A stretch of 37,071 nucleotides of DNA from Sphingobacterium sp. Its GTDB lineage: Bacteria > Bacteroidota > Bacteroidia > Sphingobacteriales > Sphingobacteriaceae. How positions within the stretch are numbered: position 1 is the first letter of the stretch; every line of letters starts with the position of its first letter. Position numbers and translations under genes: made by a program. Shown here piece by piece: positions 23,449 to 31,628 of this stretch. The notes beneath the pieces were generated by a model. That model made no database searches and was not told where the DNA came from. It was given only the letters and a program-made list of their open reading frames with translations. The stretch is from the NCBI GenBank assembly GCA_030146225.1, contig JASLCA010000058.1, positions 1 through 37,071 of the forward strand. Reading direction: 5' to 3'.

Positions 23449-23952
23449 TTATTTCTTCTGTTTGACTTCACTCGCACGGTATACATCTGCTTCCGCTTTG
23501 AAGATTCTAAATTGTATATCATAGCCTTCTGGTACATAAACTACGATTGGGAGACGACCGTTGTAATCCACCACTGTAGGTCCTGCGGACACAAACTTCC
23601 ATACCAGCTCGTTGTCAGGGCAAGCCATCATGGTGCTAGCAGCGCCCCCGTTGGATTTAAATTCATAGTAATTATAACCCCAACCTTCCAAAGGCTTAGT
23701 TTCGAGCGTGCCTTGCAAACGGTGCGTATTGCACTTGTCCACCTCCATCATCTTTCCAACTGAAAACTCTAGCTTTTTATTGCCATCCTGATCAGAATGT
23801 GGAACCTCAATAACCATTTGCTTATAGCCCTCAGCGGGCTTCGGGTAAATTGAAAAATCCTGTTTTAAAATTGTGCTTTGCGCCATAACGATAGAGTTTA
23901 ATCCTATAAATGCTACGAGTAGACCGATGTTCTTTAAAACGTTTTTCTTCAT
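23449..23952 (-). CDS. eco: Ecotin, periplasmic serine-protease inhibitor
   Basis: This 167-residue protein has a signal peptide (about 1-25, ending VMAQ). Ecotin landmarks follow in order: IYPKPAEGYKQMVIEV (35-50), VGKMMEVDKCNTHRLQG (65-81), LEGWGYNYYEF (88-98), the reactive loop STMMACPDN (106-114) and LPIVVYVPEGYDIQFRIFKAE. The scissile pair corresponds to M108-M109. Cysteines C74 and C111 are 37 residues apart, the same spacing as the disulfide in E. coli ecotin. Ecotin dimers block trypsin-, chymotrypsin- and elastase-like proteases from outside the cell. The gene lies 85 nt after the racemase on the same strand, with no clear promoter between, so it may be the last gene of that unit. 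Confidence 0.93.
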   Translation of the reverse strand: MKKNVLKNIGLLVAFIGLNSIVMAQSTILKQDFSIYPKPAEGYKQMVIEVPHSDQDGNKKLEFSVGKMMEVDKCNTHRLQGTLETKPLEGWGYNYYEFKSNGGAASTMMACPDNELVWKFVSAGPTVVDYNGRLPIVVYVPEGYDIQFRIFKAEADVYRASEVKQKK

Positions 23953-24037
23953 GATATGTTCTTTTATTTTAAAATTAATAGCCTTTTAAGGGGCCCTCTC
24001 TTAAAATAGAGTCCTTTTTATCCTAAAGGTTTAACGC

Positions 24038-24778
24038 TTACTTTAGTTTACTCGGATCCAATTCCCGAATAAGCGCCCTTGCTAAGATCCTGTTTGGGTC
24101 CACAATTGCGAGGCCAGCATTCTCTTTTTCTGGAATGGCTAAGGGTAATTCGGTGCAACCCAGCACGATGGCTTTAGCGCCTTGCTTTTTAAGCGCCATA
24201 ATGGCCTCAATCAAGGTTTGTCGGGCTCTATTGCTGACGGGGGCTGAGGTGGCCTTAATGCCATAGGTCTTATCATAGATGCTGGCGTGGACGAGTTCCT
24301 GTAATTCTTCCTGCGGCGCGATAGCACTTAGCCCGGCTTGCGTTAGAATATTTTGATAGAGACCTGTATTCTTGGTGCCTGTAGTACTCAAGACACCTAC
24401 AGGGATCTCTCCAAAGTTGGAACTGATAAAGGCGGCTGTTTCTTCAATAAGATGCAGCAGCTTTACTTGACTATTTGCCTTTCGTAATTCTTCTTGAACG
24501 ACATCAAAGATACGTGGGGCATGGGCCGTATTGCATGGAATAGCCACGACAGTAGCCCCAGCCTTTTCTAAGTCTAGGATTAGCTTGGCTAATGCAAAGG
24601 CAGGGTTCTCTGGGGACTGCCCGAGTAGATAAGCCGTTCGATCTGCAATTTTATGGGGCTGTGAAGATAGCATCAAGGGCAGGTGCTCTTGATCCGTTGT
24701 GGCCCTAGTTTCTTCAATTATTTTAGCTACGATGTCTAGCCCGGCTAGCGGACCGACACCACCTACGATTCCAATCAT
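24038..24778 (-). CDS. Aspartate/glutamate racemase family protein
   Basis: This 246-residue cytosolic protein has no signal peptide. It opens with MIGIVGGVGPLAGLDIVAKI and carries the two catalytic cysteines of PLP-independent amino-acid racemases: C82 in AIPCNTAHA and C208 in VLGCTELPLAI. Inversion of aspartate, or of glutamate or a related amino acid, is the family reaction; the exact substrate cannot be read. The start is 12 nt after the serine-hydrolase stop, so the two are almost certainly co-transcribed. MurI-specific features are not apparent, so this is more likely a catabolic Asp/Glu racemase than the cell-wall enzyme. Confidence 0.88.
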   Translation of the reverse strand: MIGIVGGVGPLAGLDIVAKIIEETRATTDQEHLPLMLSSQPHKIADRTAYLLGQSPENPAFALAKLILDLEKAGATVVAIPCNTAHAPRIFDVVQEELRKANSQVKLLHLIEETAAFISSNFGEIPVGVLSTTGTKNTGLYQNILTQAGLSAIAPQEELQELVHASIYDKTYGIKATSAPVSNRARQTLIEAIMALKKQGAKAIVLGCTELPLAIPEKENAGLAIVDPNRILARALIRELDPSKLK

Positions 24779-24790
24779 CTTATTTATTTC

Positions 24791-25900
24791 TTAGTCTAAT
24801 TCCCCTTTGCGCCATTCATAAGCCCAGAAGGTTTGTTTATTATCCAAAAATAGCGCCAATAAATCTCCCATGGCTTGAAAGCCTGTCTCGGTATTCATAA
24901 AGACAGCCAAGCTCTCCTTGCTTTCGGGATATGCGATAAAGAAGCAGCGAAAGCCAGGGTTTGAACCTGTATGCCAAACAGCTGTCCCCAGCTCATTGAG
25001 CTGCATACGTAGGCCAAGGGCGCAGGGAACAAAGGCATCCGCAGGGCTTGGCGTGTCAGTTAGTTGTGCTTCAGACTGCTTTGTAAGGAGCAATTGATGG
25101 GATGCTGCCGTCAAGCCCTCCCCATTGATTAACGCGCGCTGAATAAAATTCGTATAATCTTCAGCGCTGGTATACAGCGTGTAGGCAGCATTAGGCTTGA
25201 TGTATTTGCCCAGCGTCCTAGGCACTAGGCCTTTGTAATGTCCAAAAGCAGCATTCTCAGCCAGCTTTTCCTTCCATACAATTTCAGAATGCCTTAGTCC
25301 CAATGGGTGCAGCATTTCCGTTTCTACGAGCTGTTGAAATGATTTGCCACTCAGCTGCTCCATGGTTTCTTGTAAGAAATAAAAGCCTTCCCCGGAGTAG
25401 GCATAGCTTGTGCCGGGCATAAAGAGGAGTGTCAGTGGCGTTGCTCGCCAAGCATCAGTAGGCACATCCCCCTCCCAGTTTTTCAATCCTGTACGATGCG
25501 TTAGTACCATGCGCGCGGTAATCAGCTCTTTATTTGGCGTACTGGCTAAGCGATCATAGGCATAGTAGTTCCATAGGGGTGTATCTAGGTCTATAAGGCC
25601 CTGATCCATGAGCCGTAGGAAAACATAGGCCGTTACCACCTTTGTCAAGGAGGCCGCCTGAAAGGCTGTCTGCTGATTGACTGGGGCCTTGGTTGTAACA
25701 TGTTTTACACCGAAAGTATAATGTTCGGCTTTTCCATCTTTAAAATGGGTGATTTGCATGCCCGGGATGCCCACTTTTGTGGACAAGTCCTGTAGCTTAT
25801 TGTTTAAATCTTTTGGCTGTGCAAAGCTAGTGGTAGCTAGAAGAACACTGCAGCCTAATAGGGCAATACTAGTCTTGAATAGCCTTTGGCAGTTTATCAT
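24791..25900 (-). CDS. Secreted class C beta-lactamase-fold serine hydrolase
   Basis: This 369-residue protein has a signal peptide (about 1-28, LLATTSFAQ). The active-site set of penicillin-binding-protein-like serine hydrolases is complete: S84-L-T-K87, Y168-S-G and H310-T-G. Relatives include D-aminopeptidases, DD-carboxypeptidases, esterases and AmpC; HTG instead of KTG argues against a classical AmpC beta-lactamase. Its start overlaps the end of the P1 peptidase gene by 32 bp, and the racemase follows 12 nt after its stop. With those neighbours, a D-peptide hydrolase role is an attractive inference but not shown. Confidence 0.87.
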   Translation of the reverse strand: MINCQRLFKTSIALLGCSVLLATTSFAQPKDLNNKLQDLSTKVGIPGMQITHFKDGKAEHYTFGVKHVTTKAPVNQQTAFQAASLTKVVTAYVFLRLMDQGLIDLDTPLWNYYAYDRLASTPNKELITARMVLTHRTGLKNWEGDVPTDAWRATPLTLLFMPGTSYAYSGEGFYFLQETMEQLSGKSFQQLVETEMLHPLGLRHSEIVWKEKLAENAAFGHYKGLVPRTLGKYIKPNAAYTLYTSAEDYTNFIQRALINGEGLTAASHQLLLTKQSEAQLTDTPSPADAFVPCALGLRMQLNELGTAVWHTGSNPGFRCFFIAYPESKESLAVFMNTETGFQAMGDLLALFLDNKQTFWAYEWRKGELD

Positions 25901-27050
25901 GATTGAGTGCGTTATATTTTTTAAGAATCTCTAGGGTTTTATGGATTGGCAATGCCTTTAATTCATTTCCAGCGTCTCCTTTCATGTCCTGGGCCATAAA
26001 CATAGAGTTTAGGATGGCTTCTTCTGTAGCCTCCCATACGGCCAGAAACAAGGGGGACATGGCATCATTGTCCAAGTCTTGCAAGTCTAAGCTACGTCCT
26101 TTAGCTTGATGTGGGACGCGGTTTTGTGGGGCTGTTGAGAAGGCAATGGAGTAATCTCCACTTCCATTGGAGGAGAAGGCGCCGACATTGCCAAATGCAA
26201 TATAAGAGCGCTTAGCAAGACGCTTTAAGTTTCTTGCCGACAAGGGCGCATCGGTAGCAATAATAATCATGCAGGAGCCATCGGCTTTGTAATTGTCCTT
26301 TGGATCCTTTAGGTAAAAGTTGTGCAATTCGCGCCCTACTGGTGCGCCATTAATATCCAGTACGCCCCCAAAGTTTGTCTGCACTAGCACCCCTACTGTA
26401 TAGCCGCCCTTTGAGGCAGGGACTTGACGGGATGAAGTCCCGATGCCGCCCTTAAAGCCCAAGCATTCGGTGCCTGTGCCTGCGCCAACATTGCCTTCAG
26501 CGACAGCCCCCTCTTTAGCTAGGCTTAAAGCCTGTTGTACGTGCTTGGCTTGTACATGCCTACCTCGGATATCATTCAATCCGCCATCATTGGTTTCGCC
26601 GATAACGGAGTTGACCGATTTTACCTTTTCATTTCCAGGTAAGGCTATCATGTAGTCAATCAAAGCATCCGCTACCCGAGGTGCATTCAAGGTGTTGGTA
26701 AGCAGAATTGGGGTTTCAATATTTCCCAGTTCTTCGATCTGTGTGCTGCCCAACATCTTCCCAAAGCCATTGCCTACATAAACGGCAGCAGGAACCTTCT
26801 CTTGAAAGATATTTCCTGCATGTGGAAAGATGGCTGTAACCCCGGTTCGTATGTTTTGGCCCTCAATCAGGGTGGTATGTCCGACTTTAACGCCCTTCAC
26901 ATCCGTAATCGCATTGTGTTGTCCCGTAGGCAGTATGCCAATGCTGACGCCAAAATCACGTGCTCTACCACGTTTTTCTTGGGCATGAATTTGTTGTAGG
27001 CTAAGTGCGCACAAGAGTAAGGACATGCATATGCTGCTTGAAGATTTCAT
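25869..27050 (-). CDS. Exported P1-family (DmpA-like) aminopeptidase
   Basis: From the ATG at 27050 this is 393 residues with a signal peptide (about 1-24, SLLLCALSLQQIHAQ). An in-frame ATG 36 nt upstream would bury the signal. DmpA-family motifs are RARDFGVSIGILPTGQHNAITDV (29-51 region), GGLNDIRGRHV, GGIGTSSRQV and YTVGVLVQTNFGG. G258-S259 in DGSCMIIIATDAPL is the expected self-cleavage site, releasing Ser as the N-terminal nucleophile. Family members are stereospecific L-/D-aminopeptidases or beta-aminopeptidases. It is first in a minus-strand run with the serine hydrolase (32-bp overlap), the racemase and possibly ecotin. A bracketing promoter is not clear. Confidence 0.88.
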   Translation of the reverse strand: MKSSSSICMSLLLCALSLQQIHAQEKRGRARDFGVSIGILPTGQHNAITDVKGVKVGHTTLIEGQNIRTGVTAIFPHAGNIFQEKVPAAVYVGNGFGKMLGSTQIEELGNIETPILLTNTLNAPRVADALIDYMIALPGNEKVKSVNSVIGETNDGGLNDIRGRHVQAKHVQQALSLAKEGAVAEGNVGAGTGTECLGFKGGIGTSSRQVPASKGGYTVGVLVQTNFGGVLDINGAPVGRELHNFYLKDPKDNYKADGSCMIIIATDAPLSARNLKRLAKRSYIAFGNVGAFSSNGSGDYSIAFSTAPQNRVPHQAKGRSLDLQDLDNDAMSPLFLAVWEATEEAILNSMFMAQDMKGDAGNELKALPIHKTLEILKKYNALNHDKLPKAIQD

Positions 27051-27176
27051 AGGTTTTAATTTTTTTAATGTTATAAGTTGATACAAGGCAATAATAGTTA
27101 TTTTTTAATAGCCTAGCGCAATTATTTATACAAATGCGATGCCCCGACTTACAATCTAGGAATTCCTGTTCTTCCC

Positions 27177-27206
27177 TTTGTTTATGGTCATTATTACTTA
27201 TCTTTA
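27177..27206 (+). promoter_or_regulatory. Promoter of the M3 peptidase gene
   Basis: TTTG (27177-27180) and TATCTTTA (27199-27206) are 18 bp apart. The -7 box differs from consensus only in the last base and ends 27 nt before the ATG. Confidence 0.6.
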
Positions 27207-27233
27207 CACGGAAAACAAATCTAAATAGACGTA

Positions 27234-29351
27234 ATGAATAAAAGAAAATTCTTACCATTTTGTTTGGTTATCGCTGCAGTAGTAGTAGGCTGTCAAAACC
27301 AAAATAAAACAGAAACAACAACTAACCCGCTACTCTTAGCTTATGAAACCCAGTTTGAGGTTCCTCCATTTGACAAGATTAAAGTAGAGCACTACCGTCC
27401 TGCGTATGAGGAAGCTTTAAAACAGCACAATCTGGAAATTGACTCCATTGTAAACAATGCCGAAGAGCCTAGCTTTAGCAATACCATTGTAGCCTTGGAA
27501 AATTCCGGCGGCTTGTTGTACAAGGTATCCACTGTATTTGGTATGGCAAAAGCAGCCAACACGTCAGATTCCATTCAAGCTATTGACAAGGAGTTAGCGC
27601 CTGTATTATCAGCACATCGGGATGGTATTTCATTAAATGAAAAGCTTTTTGCGCGTGTGAAAGCCGTTTATGATAAAAAGGCTAGTTTAAACCTAGAGTC
27701 CGAAGATGCAATCTTATTAGAAGAAAGTTATAAAGGATTTGTACGTGCTGGAGCCAACCTCAGTGCTACAGATAAAGAGAAATTAAAGAAAATTAACGCA
27801 GAAATGTCTGTTCTTACCACCCAGTTTGATCAGAATATTTTAGCTGAAACGAATGCCTTTGAATTGGTTGTAGAGAATGAAGCCGATTTAGCTGGTCTTC
27901 CTGCTGGTTTAAAGCAAGCAGCAGCTGAAGAAGCAAAGGCAAAAGGTAAAGAAGGCAAGTGGTTATTTACCTTAAAAAATCCATCTGTTATGCCATTCTT
28001 GCAGTACGCGGATAATCGCGAATTGCGTAAGGAGATCTGGAATGCTTATCAGATGCGTGGTAATAATGGGAATGATGCAGATAACAAAGAAAGCATTAAG
28101 AAAATTGCCAACCTACGTTTAGAAAAAGCGAAGATGCTAGGCTATGCATCCCATGCAGCATACGTACTGGAGGAATCTATGGCGGGCAACCCAACGAATG
28201 TATATGCCTTATTAAATAAGATTTGGACTCCTGCCTTAGCAAAGGCTAAAGTAGAGGCTGCGGAGATTGAAGCAGAAATCAAAGCAAGTGGCGCTGACTT
28301 TCAGGTTGCTCCTTACGATTGGCGCTATTACCAAGAGAAAATTCGCAAAGCAAAGTATGCTTTGAATGAAGAAGAGATTAAGCCTTATTTCAGCTTGGCT
28401 GCAGTACGTGAAGGAGCCTTTGCAACTGCGAATAAATTATTCGGCTTAACTTTTATCGCCTTAAACAATGTTCCGGTATATCATGATGAGGTTGAGGTTT
28501 ATGAAGTTAAGGACAAAGATGGCTCACACCTAGGTTTATTATATGCCGACTTTTTCCCACGGGCATCTAAAAAAGGCGGTGCTTGGATGACATCTTTTCG
28601 TGCGCAAAGCAGCAAGGATGGGAAGCGTGTAGCTCCAGTGATTGCTATCGTATGTAACTTCACGCCTCCAGTAGGAGATCAACCAGCATTATTAACCTTT
28701 GATGAAGCGACTACCCTTTTTCATGAATTTGGACATGCATTGCATGGTTTGTTGTCAAATGTAAAGTATAGAAGTCTTGCTGGAACAGCTGTTTCAAGGG
28801 ATTTTGTAGAGCTACCTTCTCAGATTATGGAAAATTGGGCTGCAGATTCAGAGGTATTGAAGACCTATGCTAAGCACTACCAAACGAAAGAGGCTATTCC
28901 AGATTCACTAATTGCTAAGATGGAAAAGGCCGGTACTTTTGGACAAGGCTTTGCCACAGTTGAGTATGTAGCTGCATCCTTATTAGATTTAGACTACCAT
29001 GCTAGAACAAGCCCAATTACAGAGGATATCAATGCCTTTGAAAGCAAAGGCATGAAAAAAGTAGGTTTAATCGATGCGATTATTCCACGTTATAGAAGCA
29101 CTTATTTTCAACATATTTTCTCAGGTGGCTACTCTTCAGGTTACTATAGCTATATCTGGGCAGAAGTATTGGATTCAGATGCATTTGCAGCCTTCAAAGA
29201 AAAATCATTATATGATGAAGGTACAGCAACCTCTTTCCGTAAGAATATCTTAGAAAGAGGGGCTACAGGCAATCCTGCGGAGATGTATAAGAAATTCCGT
29301 GGAGCTGATCCAAACCCGATCTACTTAATGCAGAAACGCGGCTTAAACTAA
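27234..29351 (+). CDS. M3-family zinc metallopeptidase, probable lipoprotein (peptidyl-dipeptidase Dcp-like)
   Basis: This 705-residue protein starts with a lipoprotein signal: a hydrophobic stretch to VVVGC at about 20, so Cys20 would be lipidated and the protein envelope-anchored. The rest is the mostly helical M3 (oligopeptidase A/Dcp) fold with the zinc motif FHEFGHALHG; H497, E498 and H501 are the visible ligands and catalytic Glu. The downstream YRSTYFQHIFSGGYSSGYYSY-type region (near 620-640) is the conserved substrate-binding part. It probably trims short peptides in the periplasm. It is divergent from the P1 peptidase. A strong hairpin terminator follows. Confidence 0.92.
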   Translation: MNKRKFLPFCLVIAAVVVGCQNQNKTETTTNPLLLAYETQFEVPPFDKIKVEHYRPAYEEALKQHNLEIDSIVNNAEEPSFSNTIVALENSGGLLYKVSTVFGMAKAANTSDSIQAIDKELAPVLSAHRDGISLNEKLFARVKAVYDKKASLNLESEDAILLEESYKGFVRAGANLSATDKEKLKKINAEMSVLTTQFDQNILAETNAFELVVENEADLAGLPAGLKQAAAEEAKAKGKEGKWLFTLKNPSVMPFLQYADNRELRKEIWNAYQMRGNNGNDADNKESIKKIANLRLEKAKMLGYASHAAYVLEESMAGNPTNVYALLNKIWTPALAKAKVEAAEIEAEIKASGADFQVAPYDWRYYQEKIRKAKYALNEEEIKPYFSLAAVREGAFATANKLFGLTFIALNNVPVYHDEVEVYEVKDKDGSHLGLLYADFFPRASKKGGAWMTSFRAQSSKDGKRVAPVIAIVCNFTPPVGDQPALLTFDEATTLFHEFGHALHGLLSNVKYRSLAGTAVSRDFVELPSQIMENWAADSEVLKTYAKHYQTKEAIPDSLIAKMEKAGTFGQGFATVEYVAASLLDLDYHARTSPITEDINAFESKGMKKVGLIDAIIPRYRSTYFQHIFSGGYSSGYYSYIWAEVLDSDAFAAFKEKSLYDEGTATSFRKNILERGATGNPAEMYKKFRGADPNPIYLMQKRGLN

Positions 29352-29369
29352 TAAGCGTCAAAATAATGT

Positions 29370-29397
29370 AAAAGGCAAACTTTCTAGTTTGCCTTTT
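29370..29397 (+). terminator. Terminator after the M3 peptidase
   Basis: A perfect 12-bp stem, AAAAGGCAAACT/AGTTTGCCTTTT with a TTCT loop, is followed by ATTTTTTATT. It starts 18 nt past the stop codon. Confidence 0.92.
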
Positions 29398-29413
29398 ATT
29401 TTTTATTCAATAA

Positions 29414-29440
29414 TATTATTTAGATTTGTTCTAAATAATA
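29414..29440 (+). promoter_or_regulatory. Perfect 11-bp palindrome centred on a -7 box; Fur/Irr-like operator candidate
   Basis: TATTATTTAGA and TCTAAATAATA flank TTTGT. The core TTTAGATTTGTTCTAAA differs at one position from the rhizobial Irr box TTTAGAANNNTTCTAAA. The -7 box TAGATTTG (29421-29428) lies inside the palindrome, 17 nt before the ATG, so any bound dimer would block polymerase. The assignment to a Fur-family regulator is inference. Confidence 0.6.
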
Positions 29441-29445
29441 AAACT

Positions 29446-29763
29446 ATGTGTAAAGCAATTGTCTTAAGTTCTAAGGGTGCTACTACAGTAACCTACTGTA
29501 CAGCCTGTAGTACACATTATATATGGCAGCGTAGCTATCTATTAACCTTCACGCCCTCAGCGTATAAGCAATTCTGCTTAGATGTCAGCGACAAGATTGG
29601 CAAGGAGTCCTATTATCTCTTTCCTGACGCGATCTGGCGAATGGTTATGCGTACGCCCTTGCCGGAGCTGCTCTTTACATTTACAGATGAAGAGTGGTCG
29701 GATTTTCAGGAGGCGCTGAATGAGGCGGCTTATATGCAGGAGATACATCAGCTACTGGCATAG
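29446..29763 (+). CDS. Small CxxC protein of unknown function (possibly DUF6686-like)
   Basis: The ATG at 29446 gives 105 residues. A longer in-frame version from 29389 would run through the terminator and palindrome and is rejected. The N-terminus has Cys2 and a C18-x-x-C21 pair followed by His24 (YCTACSTHY), then a predicted beta segment (WQRSYLLTF) and an acidic helical C-terminus (FTDEEWSDFQEALNEAAYMQ). The Cys/His pattern suggests metal binding or redox. It resembles the short Bacteroidota proteins I know as DUF6686, but that match is from memory. There is no signal peptide. The palindrome on its promoter indicates tight, perhaps iron-linked, control. Confidence 0.7.
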   Translation: MCKAIVLSSKGATTVTYCTACSTHYIWQRSYLLTFTPSAYKQFCLDVSDKIGKESYYLFPDAIWRMVMRTPLPELLFTFTDEEWSDFQEALNEAAYMQEIHQLLA

Positions 29764-29782
29764 CTGAGCAACGATATGAAGA

Positions 29783-29826
29783 CCTAGCGACTTATTTTCC
29801 TTTCCCTGAAAATAGGTCGACTAGGC
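29783..29826 (+). terminator. Imperfect hairpin after the CxxC gene
   Basis: CCTAGCGACTTATTTTC can pair with GAAAATAGGTCGACTAGG with one bulge and one G-T pair. It lies 20 nt past the stop but has no T-tract, so termination is uncertain. Confidence 0.35.
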
Positions 29827-29835
29827 ACCAATTTG

Positions 29836-29867
29836 TAAGCTACTGCTTTTAAGTAAGCAGTAGCTTA
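29836..29867. terminator. Hairpin overlapping the ABC exporter stop codon
   Basis: TAAGCTACTGCTT and AAGCAGTAGCTTA form a perfect 13-bp stem with a 6-nt loop. The right arm includes the stop codon of the minus-strand ABC gene. It probably separates the two convergent genes; the T-tract is weak on both strands. Confidence 0.65.
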
Positions 29868-31628
29868 TACACTTAAAGAATTAAACTGTAGGTCGTAGAG
29901 CTTCTTGTAGTAGCCATTAATAGCGAGCAGTTCTCCATGAGTACCCATCTCCTTGATTTCTCCTTTGTCAAAGACAATGATTTTATCTGCCTTTTGTATG
30001 GTGGACAGTCGATGCGCAATCACGATTGAAGTACGATCTGTCATAATTTTATCAATAGCCTGTTGGATAAGCAGCTCTGTCTCTGTATCAATAGATGAGG
30101 TCGCCTCATCAAGCACTAAGATGCTTGGATTGTGTACCAAGGCGCGGATAAAAGAAATAAGTTGTGCCTGGCCTGAAGAAAGCGTCGCCCCGCGCTCCTG
30201 TACTTGGAAGTCAAAGCCTCCTGGGAGTTGCATAATAAAGCCATAGGCTCCCACCTTTTTACTGGCTTCTATAACCTCCTGGAGACTTATTGCTGGATTA
30301 TTAAGGGTGATATTGTTGAAGATGCTGTCAGCAAAGAGGAAAACATCCTGTAGGACGACGGAGATATGACTACGTAAGACATCTAGCTTATAATCCCGAA
30401 TATCTATGCCATCCAGGAGGATCTGTCCTTTTTGGATTTCGTAGAAGCGAGTCAGGATATTAATACTGGATGATTTCCCGGCCCCTGTTGCACCAACCAG
30501 GGCAAGCGTTTCTCCTGGTTTTACGGTAAAGTTTACATTCTTTAAAACCCAATTTTCATCGTTGTACGCAAACCATACATCCTTAAATTCTATCTTTCCA
30601 ACAATATCTGCTGGGGCATGGCTGCCCTTGTCTGGGGTAAAGGCATCGGTGTCTAAGACTTCAAAGATACGTTCGGCTGAGACCATCCCCATCTGTAGGG
30701 TATTAAACTTATCGATAAGCTCTCGAATCGGCCTAAAGATCATGTTGATATACATTAAGAAGGCGACTACCACTCCTGGGGAGATGGAATTGGCTAGAAT
30801 CTGTTTTGAGCCATACCAGACCAAGAGTCCTGTGGATATGGCTAGAATAATTTCTAGTACTGGAAAGAAGATGGAGAAGTACCAGTTGGCGCGTATGTTG
30901 GCATCCCTATGCTTGGCATTGATATGCTTAAACTTCTTCATCTCTTGGGTTTCGCGCGCGAAATATTGGATAACGGCCATCCCACTAATATGCTCTTGCA
31001 GGAATGTATTTAGGTTGGAAACCCAGGTACGTACCTCTACAAAGGCTGACTTCATGGCTTCCTTAAAGATGTAGGTCGCCCAGAGCATTAAGGGCATAGG
31101 GATTAATACGATTAAGGTAAGTTTCCAATCGGTGTAAAGCATAACGCCTAGGATGACCACCAATTGTAAAAGGTCTCCAATAATTTGTATCAAGCCTTGT
31201 GAAAAGATATTTGAAATGGTTTCAAGATCCGATATGGTACGGGTAATTAGCTTGCCAATTGCGGTATTGTCAAAGTACTTAAGGCGTAGATTGATAATAT
31301 GGTTGAATACCTGTATGCGAATATCCCGAATAACATTTTGGCCTAAGAGGTTTGTGGTCAGGGTGTGGTAATACCGAATCACTGTTTGCGCAAGCAGCAG
31401 TCCAATCATTGCAATCAGCATCCAGGTTAAGCCTGAGGGGTCAGCATTTAGAATATACTTGTCTAAGGTGTATTCAATCAATAGCGGAAGGGCTGGAGCC
31501 ACGGCTGCAAGCAGGATGGTCAGGATGACTGAGGCCCAAAAAATTGTGCTATAAGGCCGCATATAATGTGTCATGCGCTTTAGCAATTTACTATCGTATG
31601 TCGTGCCGACTACTTTTTTATCTTTCAA
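29865..31628 (-). CDS. ABC exporter half-transporter (MsbA/MdlB-like, fused membrane and ATPase domains)
   Basis: This 587-residue protein has six membrane helices (about 25-310) followed by an ATPase domain: Walker A GATGAGKSS (about 374-382), Q-loop VVLQDVFLF, signature LSSGQAQL (about 482), Walker B ILVLDEATSSID (about 503) and the switch His in IAHRLSTI. LSSGQ instead of LSGGQ is a common variant of the MdlB/YheH group and not a defect. It should act as a dimer exporting a lipid, drug or peptide; the substrate is unknown. The start is TTG, overlapping the truA stop as TTGA, so translation is likely coupled. A later in-frame ATG at 31574 would cut the elbow helix. Confidence 0.92.
   Translation of the reverse strand: MKDKKVVGTTYDSKLLKRMTHYMRPYSTIFWASVILTILLAAVAPALPLLIEYTLDKYILNADPSGLTWMLIAMIGLLLAQTVIRYYHTLTTNLLGQNVIRDIRIQVFNHIINLRLKYFDNTAIGKLITRTISDLETISNIFSQGLIQIIGDLLQLVVILGVMLYTDWKLTLIVLIPMPLMLWATYIFKEAMKSAFVEVRTWVSNLNTFLQEHISGMAVIQYFARETQEMKKFKHINAKHRDANIRANWYFSIFFPVLEIILAISTGLLVWYGSKQILANSISPGVVVAFLMYINMIFRPIRELIDKFNTLQMGMVSAERIFEVLDTDAFTPDKGSHAPADIVGKIEFKDVWFAYNDENWVLKNVNFTVKPGETLALVGATGAGKSSSINILTRFYEIQKGQILLDGIDIRDYKLDVLRSHISVVLQDVFLFADSIFNNITLNNPAISLQEVIEASKKVGAYGFIMQLPGGFDFQVQERGATLSSGQAQLISFIRALVHNPSILVLDEATSSIDTETELLIQQAIDKIMTDRTSIVIAHRLSTIQKADKIIVFDKGEIKEMGTHGELLAINGYYKKLYDLQFNSLSV

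Noticed and set aside
30165..30200. Defective ABC signature (LSSGQ instead of LSGGQ)
   Set aside because: This variant is common in the exporter subgroup and all other ATPase motifs are intact.
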